Assembly (NCBI GenBank): GCA_964510785.1
Contig: CAZECM010000009.1
Location: 1 to 64,000 of the forward strand
Direction of reading: 5' to 3'
DNA length: 64,000 bases
DNA from: JAAYZM01 sp964510785
Lineage (GTDB): Bacteria; Actinomycetota; Actinomycetes; Actinomycetales; Cellulomonadaceae
The notes beneath the pieces were generated by a model, which was given only the letters and a program-made list of their open reading frames with translations, had not been told where the DNA came from and ran no database searches. How positions within the stretch are numbered: position 1 is the stretch's first letter; the number at the start of each line of letters is the position of its first letter. Shown here piece by piece: positions 53,876 through 63,268 of this stretch. The translations under genes were made by a program, and so were the position numbers.

Positions 53876-54700
53876 ATGGTGAAGAACACGGTCGATTTCG
53901 TGCTGCGTCCCTTCGAGGGCCTCCCGGTCGAGGCGGACCTCGTGGCGATCCGTGAGGTGGTGCCCGCCGCGACGATCCGCGTGCGGACCACGAAGGAGCA
54001 CGGGGCGCGCGAGGTCCTGCTCACGACGATCCTGCCCGCGGGCTGGCCCGCGCTGCACCGTTCCGACGGCGTGGTGCTCGTCGCCCTGCAGACCACCACT
54101 GGCTCGGGGGACGCGAGCCGCGACGTGGCCGCCGTCGTGCTCGCCGCGCTCGAGCTCGAGGAGGGCAGCCCGCTCGAGCACGCACCGCTGCCCGGCCCCG
54201 GCCCCAGGCTGCAGGACGTGCTCGACCCCGACGGTCCGTTCGAGGTCGAGGTGCTCGAAGGCTTCGACTTCTGGCTCGCGGAGGACGCCGAGCGCACGCC
54301 CGACGTGGTCGCCGCGCTCGAGGACGAGAACGAGCAGATCATCCCCACCGTCAAGCTCGCCGACGTCGAGAGCGCCTACTGGTGCCGCATGGGTGGCAAG
54401 GAGTTCCTGCGCTGGGCGCAGACGGTCGACGACGACACGCTGCTCGACGGCCTCGCCCGCCTCCACGCCAAGCGCGCCTCGGCGATCGGCGACGCGCGGT
54501 TCATCGGCGCCTTCCGCGCGTGCGGCATCGTCATCCCCGTCTGGGAGCTCGCCCGCGGCACGGAGGCGGCCGACCTCGAGGGGCCCGTCGCGGAGTACTG
54601 GCCGCGCCTCGAGGCGGCGCTCGCCTCGACCGAGCCGCTCACCGCGGACGAGCGGCGTGCCCGCGGCGGCCTCGTGGCCCGGCAGGTCACGCTGCGCTGA
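53876..54700 (+). CDS. DUF5926 family protein
   Basis: A 274-aa cytoplasmic protein of an actinobacteria-specific family. It begins MVKNTVDFVLRPFEGLPVEADLVAIREVVPAATIRVR and includes GFDFWLAEDAERTPDVVAALEDENEQIIPT. Some relatives carry an extra short N-terminal Lys/Arg-rich tail or SEC-C motif, absent here. The function is unknown. ATG 53876 is chosen because upstream in-frame sequence belongs to the opposite strand's gene region. Confidence 0.82.
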   Translation: MVKNTVDFVLRPFEGLPVEADLVAIREVVPAATIRVRTTKEHGAREVLLTTILPAGWPALHRSDGVVLVALQTTTGSGDASRDVAAVVLAALELEEGSPLEHAPLPGPGPRLQDVLDPDGPFEVEVLEGFDFWLAEDAERTPDVVAALEDENEQIIPTVKLADVESAYWCRMGGKEFLRWAQTVDDDTLLDGLARLHAKRASAIGDARFIGAFRACGIVIPVWELARGTEAADLEGPVAEYWPRLEAALASTEPLTADERRARGGLVARQVTLR

Positions 54701-54780
54701 GGCCGACGCGGGGTTGAAGCGAGCTCCGCGCTCACGTGTCGTGGGCGACGGGCCAGCGGGTGCGCCACTAGGCTTGACCC

Positions 54781-55998
54781 GTGGGCCCTGTGGAGGATCT
54801 TCCTGACGACGAGCAGCCCCAGGAGCCTGCCCGCGAGCCCGTGAAGCGCGCCGCGAAGAAGGCACCGGCGAAGAAGACCCCCGCGGCCAAGGCCCCGACG
54901 AAGGCGGCCGCGACCAAGAAGGCCGCCACCAAGACGCCCGCCGCGAAGAAGACCACCCCGAAGAAGGCGTCCGCCCCGAGAAAGGCGCCGACCGCCAGGG
55001 CGACGCCGTCGAAGCCCGCACCGGAGACCCCAGCATCGCGGGTCCCCGCGTCGAAGCCTCCCGCGGAGCCGGTCGGCCGCACGCCGACCCCCGAACCGGT
55101 CGACGTCACCGAGCCCGTCGACAAGGTCGAGGTGGTAGCCCCGCCCGCCAAGCCGGCACGCCAGAGCGGACGCTTCCGGCGTAAGGGCACGGTCTCGACG
55201 CCGACGACGTCCCCCATCCCCAAGGTGCCGAGCCGCGACCCGCGTCGCATCCAGCAGCGGGTCGCCGTCGTCATCCCCGCGAAGGACGAGGCGCGCCGCA
55301 TCGCCGCCACGGTGCGCGCCGCGAAGTCGATCCCGCAGGTCGACCTCGTGCTCGTGGTCGACGACGGCAGCGAGGACGCCACCCAGCACGTCGCGCGCGA
55401 CGCGGGGGCCGTCGTCGTCCGGCACTCCCACAACCGCGGGAAGGCGGCCGCGATGGAGACGGGGGCCGCCGTCGTCGCGATGCGCGACGCCCCGGAGCGA
55501 CCCGCCCGGCTGCTGCTGTTCATCGACGCCGACCTCGGGGAGTCGGCGATCAACACCGCTCCGCTCATCCCGCCCGTGGCCGAGCGTGCGGCCGACTTCT
55601 CGATCGCGCTGCTGCCACCGCAGCACGGCGCGGGCGGCCGGGGGATGGTCGTCGCAGCGGCGCGCAAGGGCATCGCCCAGCTCACGGGGTGGGCGCCGAC
55701 CCAGCCGCTCTCGGGCATGCGATGCCTCACCCGGGCGGCGTTCGAGGCGGCCACGCCGCTCGCGCGCGGCTGGGGCGTCGAGACGGGCATGACGATCGAC
55801 CTGCTGCGCCAGGGTTTCGTGGCGGTCGAGGTGCCGTGCGACCTGCGCCACCGCGCCTCGGGGAACGACCTGGGTGGCCAGCTGCACCGCGCCGCGCAGT
55901 ACCGGGACGTCAAGCTCGCGATCAGCGCGCGGCAGGTGCGCGGCGCCGTGGGTGCCATCAAGCGGGCCGTCACACCGAAGGCGCTGCAGCACCCCTGA
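54781..55998 (+). CDS. GT2 glycosyltransferase with histone-H1-like N-terminal tail
   Basis: This 405-aa protein begins at GTG 54781. Residues about 20-85 are Lys/Ala/Pro repeats (AKKAPAKKTPAAKAP, TKKAATKTPAAKK) like histone H1 tails; a Pro-rich linker runs to about 150. From about 160 a GT-A domain follows: VAVVIPAKDEARRIAATVRA, LVLVVDDGSEDAT, HNRGKAAAMETG, LLFIDADLG (metal-binding DAD). It resembles dolichyl-phosphate mannosyl- or glucosyl-3-phosphoglycerate synthase-like GT2 enzymes. No membrane segment is visible. The tail may bind nucleic acid or polyphosphate. The 3' end overlaps the opposite-strand gene by 29 bases. Confidence 0.88.
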   Translation: MGPVEDLPDDEQPQEPAREPVKRAAKKAPAKKTPAAKAPTKAAATKKAATKTPAAKKTTPKKASAPRKAPTARATPSKPAPETPASRVPASKPPAEPVGRTPTPEPVDVTEPVDKVEVVAPPAKPARQSGRFRRKGTVSTPTTSPIPKVPSRDPRRIQQRVAVVIPAKDEARRIAATVRAAKSIPQVDLVLVVDDGSEDATQHVARDAGAVVVRHSHNRGKAAAMETGAAVVAMRDAPERPARLLLFIDADLGESAINTAPLIPPVAERAADFSIALLPPQHGAGGRGMVVAAARKGIAQLTGWAPTQPLSGMRCLTRAAFEAATPLARGWGVETGMTIDLLRQGFVAVEVPCDLRHRASGNDLGGQLHRAAQYRDVKLAISARQVRGAVGAIKRAVTPKALQHP

Positions 55999-58296
55999 CG
56001 TCGCGGTCGCCGGACGCCCGGGCCCCGAGCCATGCCGCGAGCGTCGCGACGACGAGCGGCAGGGCGAGCGACATCCCGATCGCGGGGATGACGATCCCCG
56101 AGTCGTTGACGGCGAACCCGATCACGAGGCCCGTCACCACGGCGGGCAGCGCCGTGCGCAGGGCCTGGAGGTCCTCGAGCGCTGCGGCGAGCGGGGCGCG
56201 ACCGAGCGGGCGACCGGCCCCGGCGTCGGCCCCGACCCCGGTACGCCCCCCGGCGCGTCCCGCGAGCCACACGACGAGCCCGACGCCGGCCGCCACGAGC
56301 AGCACGAGCCACGAGCTCGTCAGGATCTCGACGTTCTGGGCGAGCTTGCGCCAGATCACGTCGAACAAGCCGCCGTCGAGCACGGTCTGCACGAAGCGGC
56401 CCAGGTGAGTGCGATCCTCGGCGGGGCGCAGCCAGTCCGCCACCGCGAACACCGTCACGACCGCGAGCCCGGCACCGAGCACCACCACGAGCCGCCGCCA
56501 CCCGACGCGCACGCCCGCGATGCGCAGCGCGAGCACGGCGAACGCCGGGACGAGGGCGGGCGGGCCGCCGAAGTCCGAGCCGAGCCCGGGCATCCCGTCC
56601 ACGACGGTCACGACCACGCCGACGGCGGCCACCGATCCCACGGCCCACGCCCGCCGACCGCGCACCGCGAGCGCCGTCCCTGCCACCGCGGCGACGAGCA
56701 GCGAGGACACCATGAGCAGCGCGAACGCGGAGTTGTTGAGCCCGTAGAACCGCCCCGCGACGAGCGGGTGCACGCCCATCGGCGAGCCGAGCTGCAGGCG
56801 TGAGCCGGTGAGCACGTCGAGCGTGATCACCACGGCAGTGACCGCAGCGACGGTGGTGAGCGGCCCGAGCGGGGAACGTCGCCACGGCCCCAGCAGCGCG
56901 ACCCCGGCCACGAGACCGGTGGCCACGCCGACCGCGAGGTACAGCCCGAGCCCTGGCGGTTCGGCGCGCCACCAAGAGGCGAGGTTGGCGAGGAACGTCG
57001 CGACGGGCAGGGCGCCGACGACGACGCCGACCACCCGGAACGCCCGCGGTGCCGCGACCCGCTGGCCGGGCGGCCGGAACATGCGCAGCCACACGAGCGC
57101 GTAGAACGCGAGGTTGACGGCGATGAGGATCGCGAAGAACCCGGGCGTCAGCGTGCGGATCGCGCTCGCGTGCCGGTCGAGATCGACCATCCCGGCGACC
57201 CGCTCGCTGCCCGATCCCGCGGCCGCGACCCCGCGCGCCACCGAGCCGATGAGCTGTCCTGAAGACTTGTGGCTCTGTGAGGGCGAGAAGTCTTCACGAT
57301 CATCTGTCGCAGGGGTGGGGGCGGGGGTGGGGAGGGCCGCGAGGAGGGTGGGCAGCAGGTCGGTCGCGAGGACGTAGCCGGGCTGGCGGGTGGAGCCGGT
57401 GACGAGCACCTGGCCGGCGGGGTCGGTCGCGACTCCCGGGAAGCCGTGCAGCGTGAGCACCCCGAGCCGTGGCGCAGGCCCGCCGTCCGCGAGGGAGGCG
57501 AGCAGCAGCGTGGCGTCCGAACCGCCCAGCGCCTCGACCACTGCGGCCACGCGCGCCTCCACGACGGCGACCTGGCCCGCGCGCGAGGCGGCCTCGGCGC
57601 TACCGACCTCGGCGTCGTCGAGCACCGCCCCGGCGTCGACGACGACGAGGTCCTTGGCCCCGAGCGCCCCGGCGACCGCCACGCCGACGTCGGCGGGGTC
57701 CTCCGACCACGGCACGTGCTCTCCCGCCACGTTGCCCTCGGGCGAGGCGAGCGCGATCGCGGCCCCCGGCCCCACGCCGATCGCCTCGAGCCCGCGGTCC
57801 TCGAGCAGCGCGCCGAGCAGCCCGAGGCTCGAGCCGTACGTGCTCGCGTCCCGCTCGGCGAGGTAGACGTCCCAGCGGGGCACCGCGCCGTCGGCCCCGG
57901 GCTCGGCGAGGGCGCGGCAGCCGTTCGTCGGGGGCTCGTCGGCCGCGCGGTTGCCGGCACCGAGCGCGAGCCAGCCGTCGGCTGGGCACGAGGCGGTGCG
58001 CACGGAGCGCGTCACGAGCGAGCCCACCGCGCCGGTCTCGGCGAGCCGCCACAGGGCGGGGGTCGTCTCCGGGTCGAGATCGGCCCAGNNNNNNNNNNCT
58101 GCGCTGGGCCGATCTCGACCCGGCGCAGGCCCGCGGTTCCGATCACGACGACGGTGTCCCGCTGGCCGCCGTCGTCGGACACCGCCGTCGGCCCTGCGCC
58201 CGCGCCCCCCGCAAGAGCGGGCGCCGATCCCGCCGCGACGGCGAGCAGCGCGCCGAGCAGCGCGAGCAGCGCGCGCGGCAGGAAGGAGCGGGACAC
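55970..58296 (-). CDS. Large membrane protein with extracytoplasmic alkaline-phosphatase-like domain, gap inside
   Basis: About 770 aa. GTG 58296 starts a signal peptide (SRSFLPRALLALLGALLAVAAGSAPALA). Residues about 45-375 form an extracytoplasmic domain resembling the alkaline phosphatase/sulfatase fold (VVVIGTAGLRWADLDPETTPALWRLAETGAVGSLVTRSV; LVVVDAGAV), although the usual metal ligands are not obvious. About ten membrane segments follow. The gap at 58089 falls in GLRWADLD; when the inverted contig end is corrected the frame is continuous, so no sequence seems lost. Similar two-part proteins are common in actinobacteria and unassigned. Substrate and role are unknown. It overlaps the GT2 gene tail to tail. 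Confidence 0.78.
58089..58098. other. Assembly gap (10 N) flanked by a 20-bp inverted repeat
   Basis: The 20 bases left of the gap (58069-58088) are the exact reverse complement of 58104-58123. The segment 58099-58128, bounded by CTGCG and CGCAG, is inverted relative to the coding sequence. Joining the left flank directly to CGCAGGCCCGCGG restores the frame of the membrane protein. Confidence 0.9.
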
Positions 58297-58419
58297 GGTG
58301 CCAGCGTAGGGTCCCGCCCCGGGGCCAGGCGGCGGTGCGGCGACCGAGCACGCGCCTCGCTCAGCGTGTTCACAGGTTCTCCAGGGTTTGCCCTCAGGCC
58401 GGGGCGGCACGCTCGCAGC

Positions 58420-59166
58420 ATGGAGACCTCACCCGCCACCGAACGGCTCACGCGCGCGGACGGCGCGCCCGTGCGCGTCCTCGTGGTCGACGACGAACCC
58501 ACGATCGCCGAGCTGCTCGCGACCGCGCTGCGCTACGAGGGCTGGGACGTCGAGCGCGCCCACACCGGCACGGCAGCGGTACGCCTCGCGGAGAGCTTCG
58601 CGCCGGACGCCGTCGTGCTCGACATCATGCTTCCCGACCTCGACGGCATCGAGGTGCTCCACCGGATGCGTGACGCGCGCCCGCACGTGCCCGTGCTGTT
58701 CCTCACCGCGAAGGACTCCGTGGGCGACCGCATCGCGGGGCTCACGGCGGGCGGGGACGACTACGTGACCAAGCCGTTCAGCATCGAGGAGCTCGTGGCG
58801 CGGCTGCGCGGGCTGCTCCGCCGGGCGGGCGTCGCGCAGGCCTCGCGGGACAGCGTGCTCACGGTGGGCGACCTCGAGCTCGACGAGGAGTCGCACGAGG
58901 TGCGGCGCGGCGGCGAGGAGGTCCAGCTCACGGCCACGGAGTTCGAGCTGTTGCGATTCTTCATGCGCAACCCCCGCCGCGTGCTGTCGAAGGCGCAGAT
59001 CCTCGACCGCGTGTGGCACTACGACTTCGGCGGGCAGGCCAACATCGTCGAGCTGTACGTGTCCTACCTGCGGCGCAAGATCGACAATGGGCGCCCCCCG
59101 ATGCTGCACACCCTGCGGCGCGTCGGCTACATCCTCAAGCCCGCGTCGCCGGACGGGGACGGGTGA
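58420..59166 (+). CDS. OmpR/PhoB-family response regulator
   Basis: This 248-aa regulator has a receiver domain (VRVLVVDDEPTIAELLATAL; phosphoacceptor Asp68 in VVLDIMLPD; LTAKDS; Lys in DDYVTKPFS) and a winged-helix DNA-binding domain (LTATEFELLRFFMRNPRRVLSKAQILDRVWHYDF; VSYLRRKID; TLRRVGYIL). ATG 58420. The stop overlaps the kinase GTG (GTGA), so the pair is translationally coupled. The facing exporter operon is a likely target. Confidence 0.95.
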   Translation: METSPATERLTRADGAPVRVLVVDDEPTIAELLATALRYEGWDVERAHTGTAAVRLAESFAPDAVVLDIMLPDLDGIEVLHRMRDARPHVPVLFLTAKDSVGDRIAGLTAGGDDYVTKPFSIEELVARLRGLLRRAGVAQASRDSVLTVGDLELDEESHEVRRGGEEVQLTATEFELLRFFMRNPRRVLSKAQILDRVWHYDFGGQANIVELYVSYLRRKIDNGRPPMLHTLRRVGYILKPASPDGDG

Positions 59167-60728
59167 GCGGGCGGCGCCGGCGCTCGCTCGTCCGCCGCCT
59201 CGTCACGGCGGTTCTCGGGCTGCTCGCGGCCGTGGCCACCGTGGTCGGGGTCGCTTCGACGCTCGCCCTGCGCTCGTCCCTGCTCGACCAGCTCGACTCG
59301 CGGCTCGTCGCGGCGAGCGAGCGCGCGGGGCCTCGGCCCGAAGGCGGGATGCCCGGTGCTGGGGCGCCCGGCGCGGGGACGTCTGGCACCGAGATGCCCG
59401 ACCCCGGCTCGGTCCCGCCCCCGTGGGGGGACGGCTCGGAGGTCCGCCCACCGGCGCTGCGCGAGCCCGGCCTGCAGGACGTCGGCACGGTCTCGCTCTT
59501 CGCGCCCGACGGGGCCGACGGCGAGCACTTCTCCGGGTTCTTCGACGAGGCGGGCGAGTTCCAGCCGCTCGACGACGCGCAGGCGGGCGCACTGCTCGCG
59601 CTCGCGGACGTCCGGGCGAGCCCCACGGCGCTCGTCATCCCCGGGCTCGGCGCGTACCGGGCGGTGGTCGTGACGGTGGACGACGGCGCGGTCGTGGGGA
59701 CTGCGATCTCGACGGCCGCCGTGGAGACGACCGTGACCCGGCACGTGGGCGTGGTCGCCGGGGTGGTCGTCGTCGGGCTGGTCCTGGCCGGCGCCGCCGG
59801 GACCGTGCTCGTGCGGCGCGAGCTCCGTGGGCTGCGCGCGGTGGCGGCGACCGCGACCGAGGTGAGCTCGCTCGAGCTCGGCCGGGGCGAGGTGGACCTC
59901 GCGGTGCGCGTCGAGCTCGACCCGCGGGACGTCGGTACGGAGATCGGCGAGATGACCGAGGCGGTCAACCGGCTGCTGGGTCACGTCGAGTCCGCACTCG
60001 CGGCACGGCACGCCTCCGAGACGACAGTGCGGCGGTTCGTTGCCGACGCGAGCCACGAGCTGCGCACCCCGCTCGCCTCGATCCGCGGTCACGCCGAGCT
60101 CGTGCGGCGTCAGCCTGCCGACCTGCCCGAGGACGTGCTGCGGTCCATGAGCCGCGTCGAGTCCGAGACGGTGCGCATGACGGCGCTCGTGGAGGACATG
60201 CTGCTGCTCGCCCGCCTCGACGACGGCCGCGAGCTGACCCGCGAGCCCGTCGACCTGGCCCGGATCGCGGTGGACTGCCTCGCCGACGCGCACGCCGCCG
60301 GCCCCGGGCACCACTGGCTGCTCGACCTCGGCGACCGGGCGGGGGCCGACGACGGCCGCGAGCCCGAACCGTTCGAGGTGCTCGGTGACGATCACCGCTT
60401 GCGCCAGGTCGTCACCAACCTGCTCGCCAACGCCCGCATCCACACACCACCCGGCACCACGGTGCGCGTCTCGGTCGCGCGGGAGGTCGGCACGGTCGAG
60501 CTCAGCGTCGCGGACGACGGCCCCGGCATCCCCGAGCACGTGCGGGAGACCCTCTTCGAGCGCTTCGTGCGCGCGGACGCCTCGCGGTCGAGCACCGGCG
60601 GGTCCTCGACGGGACTCGGCCTCGCGATCGTGGCGGGTGTCGTGGCCGCGCACGGCGGCGAGGTGCGGGCAGGTTCGGGGCCCGACGGCGGCGCGACCTT
60701 CCACGTCACCCTCCCCGCCGCCGACTAG
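59163..60728 (+). CDS. Sensor histidine kinase
   Basis: This 521-aa kinase pairs with the preceding regulator. The first membrane segment (residues about 10-35, RRLVTAVLGLLAAVATVVGVA) and the second (about 197-218, VVAGVVVVGLVLAGAAGTVLV) enclose an extracytoplasmic sensor of about 160 residues with a Pro/Gly-rich start (GGMPGAGAPGAGTSG). A HAMP domain, the phosphoacceptor His298 in DASHELRTPLASIRGH, the N box NLLANARIHT and G boxes DDGPGIPEH and STGLGLAIV follow. It ends at a CTAG shared with the opposite-strand DUF5666 gene. Confidence 0.95.
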   Translation: MSGRRRRSLVRRLVTAVLGLLAAVATVVGVASTLALRSSLLDQLDSRLVAASERAGPRPEGGMPGAGAPGAGTSGTEMPDPGSVPPPWGDGSEVRPPALREPGLQDVGTVSLFAPDGADGEHFSGFFDEAGEFQPLDDAQAGALLALADVRASPTALVIPGLGAYRAVVVTVDDGAVVGTAISTAAVETTVTRHVGVVAGVVVVGLVLAGAAGTVLVRRELRGLRAVAATATEVSSLELGRGEVDLAVRVELDPRDVGTEIGEMTEAVNRLLGHVESALAARHASETTVRRFVADASHELRTPLASIRGHAELVRRQPADLPEDVLRSMSRVESETVRMTALVEDMLLLARLDDGRELTREPVDLARIAVDCLADAHAAGPGHHWLLDLGDRAGADDGREPEPFEVLGDDHRLRQVVTNLLANARIHTPPGTTVRVSVAREVGTVELSVADDGPGIPEHVRETLFERFVRADASRSSTGGSSTGLGLAIVAGVVAAHGGEVRAGSGPDGGATFHVTLPAAD

Positions 60729-61330
60729 GCGTCGTCGTCGGACCCGGTGCCGGACCCGCCGTCGGACCCGCTGCCGGGGGCGCCGCCGAGCCCGCCGTCG
60801 CCCTGGGTGACGACCCGGGCATCGATCTCGCCGTCGGACACCTCGCCGATCACGGTGACCTCCTCGCCCTCGGCGAGCTCGCCCACCTCGATCGACTCGG
60901 AGCGGATCACGGAGGTGCCGTCGCCCGTGGTGACGGTGTAGGTGGTGCCGTCCTCGGCCGTGACGGTGAAGGTGTCGCCGTCCACGGAGGTCACGGTGCC
61001 GCTGACGCCGCGACCACCGCCGCCGGGGAAGCCGCCACCGCCCTCGCCGCCCGGGAAGTCGCCCTCGGGGACGTCGGGCATCTCACCGCCACCGGGAAGC
61101 TGGCCGCCGCCGGGGCGCTCCCCGCCCCCGGGGAACGCCGAGTCCGACGCGCTGCCGCCGAGCACGTTGGCGCCCACCAGCAGCCCGCCGCCGAAGAGGA
61201 CGGCGGCGCCGACACCCCCGACAAGGACGGTCGTGAGGCGGGACGGCCTGCGTGCGCCGGCCGTGACGGCGGGGGCGTCCTGGAGCGCGGTGGGCTGGGT
61301 GGCCAGGAGGTCTGACTCGTGGGTGGACAT
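60725..61330 (-). CDS. DUF5666 membrane-anchored protein, Gly-rich
   Basis: This 201-aa protein has one membrane segment (TTVLVGGVGAAVLFGGGLLVGANVL), a long Gly/Pro linker (FPGGGERPGGGQLPGGG and more) and a DUF5666/OB-like domain (GVSGTVTSVDGDTFTVTAEDGTTYTVTTGDGTSVIR; GELAEGEEVTVIGEVSDGEIDARVV). GAGAGGAA precedes the ATG. It is the last gene of the exporter operon, 28 bases after the permease. The Gly-rich FPGGG linker closely resembles the C-terminal tail of the operon's MacA-like adaptor, hinting at physical partnership. Confidence 0.85.
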   Translation of the reverse strand: MSTHESDLLATQPTALQDAPAVTAGARRPSRLTTVLVGGVGAAVLFGGGLLVGANVLGGSASDSAFPGGGERPGGGQLPGGGEMPDVPEGDFPGGEGGGGFPGGGGRGVSGTVTSVDGDTFTVTAEDGTTYTVTTGDGTSVIRSESIEVGELAEGEEVTVIGEVSDGEIDARVVTQGDGGLGGAPGSGSDGGSGTGSDDDA

Positions 61331-61358
61331 GGTGTTCCTCTCGGTGGGGGTGGGAAGG

Positions 61359-62564
61359 TCAGTCGAATCGCAGGGCGTCCACGGGGCGCATCGCGCCGGC
61401 CCGGGCCGCCGGGTAGGCGCCGAAGAAGACGCCGATGCCGACGGAGACCCCGACGGCGAGCGCCACCGAGGAGCCGACGACGACGGGGCGCACCCCGAGC
61501 ACGGAGAACTGGCTCGCGACGAGTGCCGCCGCGACGCCCAGGGCGCCGCCCAGCAGCGAGAGCACGGTGGCCTCGACGAGGAACTGCCCGAGGATCGCCC
61601 CGCGCGTGGCCCCGAGGGCCTTGCGGATGCCGATCTCGCGGGTCCGTTCCGTGACCGAGACGAGCATGATGTTCGTGACGCCGATGCCCCCCACGAGGAG
61701 CGAGATCCCGGCGACCGCAGCGAGCATCGCCGTGAAGGTGCTCGCCGTGTCCGCCACGGTCTCGAGGAGCTGGGTCTGGCTCGAGATCGAGTACGAGGCG
61801 TCGGCGGCGTCGATGCGCAGCGCCGCGTTGATGACGGCGGCCGCCTCCGCGGTCGCGAGGTCGACCTCCTCGGCGCTCGTCGCCTGGAGCGTGATCGTGG
61901 ACAGCGAGCCGTAGCCGGTGATCGACTGCTGCACGCGGGTCAGCGGGGCGACGAGCACGTCGTTCGTGCTCTCGAAGCCCGTGGAGTCCTGCGCCCGCAG
62001 CACGCCCGTCACGAGGTAGGGCGTGGAGCCGACGACGACGGTCTGCCCGACGGCGTCCACCTCGGCGAAGAGGTCCTCGGCGAGACCAGCACCGATCACC
62101 ACGACCCTGCGCGCGAGCTCCACGTCGTTGGCCGTGAACGCCGTGCCCTGGGCGACCTCTGAACCCGTGACGGCGAAGTAGTCCGCCGTCGTCCCGATCA
62201 CGGAGGTCGACGTCGAGGAGGTGTCGAACGTGACGGTCTGGCTCGACGTGACGGCGGGCACGGCCGCCGCGAGGGCGGTCGACTCTCCCGTGTCGATCGC
62301 GGACTGCAGGGCGTCGGAGACGTCGGTCGTGAGCTGCTGGAAGCGCAGCCCACCGCCGAAGCCGCCGCTCGCGCGCACCGTGAGGGTCTTGGTGCCCAGG
62401 GCGGTGATCTGGTCGGTGATGGCCTTCTGCGAGCCGGTGCCCACGCCCACGAGGGTGATGACCGAGCCCACACCGATGAGCACGCCGAGCAGCGTCAGGC
62501 CCGAGCGCATCGGGTTGGCGCCCAGGCCGCGCAGACCGGAACGGATGATCTCGAGGACGTTCAC
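61359..62564 (-). CDS. MacB-type ABC exporter permease
   Basis: This 401-aa permease has the MacB/FtsX layout: an N-terminal membrane segment (NPMRSGLTLLGVLIGVGSVITLVGVG), a periplasmic-type domain of about 220 residues, and three C-terminal segments with the conserved VGGIGVTNIMLVSVTERTREIGIRKALGATRGAILGQFL and PARAGAMRPVDALRFD. GTG 62564 overlaps the ATPase stop (GTGA). It works as a mechanotransmission exporter with the ATPase and the adaptor. Confidence 0.94.
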   Translation of the reverse strand: MNVLEIIRSGLRGLGANPMRSGLTLLGVLIGVGSVITLVGVGTGSQKAITDQITALGTKTLTVRASGGFGGGLRFQQLTTDVSDALQSAIDTGESTALAAAVPAVTSSQTVTFDTSSTSTSVIGTTADYFAVTGSEVAQGTAFTANDVELARRVVVIGAGLAEDLFAEVDAVGQTVVVGSTPYLVTGVLRAQDSTGFESTNDVLVAPLTRVQQSITGYGSLSTITLQATSAEEVDLATAEAAAVINAALRIDAADASYSISSQTQLLETVADTASTFTAMLAAVAGISLLVGGIGVTNIMLVSVTERTREIGIRKALGATRGAILGQFLVEATVLSLLGGALGVAAALVASQFSVLGVRPVVVGSSVALAVGVSVGIGVFFGAYPAARAGAMRPVDALRFD

Positions 62565-63268
62565 GGCGCCACCGCCGCGACCCGCTCGTCGGCGACGTCG
62601 GAGACGATCCGCCCGTCGCGCATCCGCACGACGCGCGAGGCGCGGGTGGCGACCTCGTCCTCGTGGGTGATGAGCACGACGGTGCGCCCGCTGTCGTGGA
62701 GGTGGTCGAAGATGTCGAGCACCTCCTCGGTGGACCTCGAGTCGAGGTTGCCGGTGGGCTCGTCGGCGAGCAGCAGCGCGGGGGCGTTGACGAGCGAGCG
62801 TGCGACGGCGACCCGCTGCTGCTGGCCGCCGGAGAGCTCGGCCGGGGTGTGGTGGGCGCGCGGGGCGAGTCCCACGATGTCGAGCGCGGTGTCCGCGCGG
62901 GCCCGGCGCTCGGCCGTGGGCACGCCGGCGTAGAGCATCGGGAGCTCGACGTTGGCCCGCGCGCTCATCCGGGGGATGAGGTTGAAGGACTGGAAGATGA
63001 AGCCGATCGTGCGGTTGCGCACGAGGGCGAGCTCCCGTTCCCCGAGCGAGCCGACGTCGACGCCGGCGAGGTGATAGCTCCCGTCCGTCGGGACGTCGAG
63101 GCAGCCCAGGATGTTCATCATCGTGGACTTGCCCGAGCCGGAGGCGCCCATGATCGCGACGTACTCGCCCCGGCCCACGTGCAGGTCGACGCCGTCGACG
63201 GCGCGCACCTCGCGCTCGCCCGAGCCGTAGACCTTGGTCACGCCGCGCAGGTCGATGATGGCGCTCAT
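62561..63268 (-). CDS. MacB-type ABC exporter ATPase
   Basis: This 235-aa ATPase of the LolD/MacB family has Walker A GASGSGKSTMMNILGCLD, Q-loop FIFQSFNLIPRMSA, signature LSGGQQQRVAVARSLVN, Walker B LLLADEPTGNLDS and the switch His in VLITHE. ATG 63268 overlaps the adaptor stop (ATGA). Substrate is unknown; macrolides, peptides or lipids are exported by relatives. Confidence 0.95.
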   Translation of the reverse strand: MSAIIDLRGVTKVYGSGEREVRAVDGVDLHVGRGEYVAIMGASGSGKSTMMNILGCLDVPTDGSYHLAGVDVGSLGERELALVRNRTIGFIFQSFNLIPRMSARANVELPMLYAGVPTAERRARADTALDIVGLAPRAHHTPAELSGGQQQRVAVARSLVNAPALLLADEPTGNLDSRSTEEVLDIFDHLHDSGRTVVLITHEDEVATRASRVVRMRDGRIVSDVADERVAAVAP

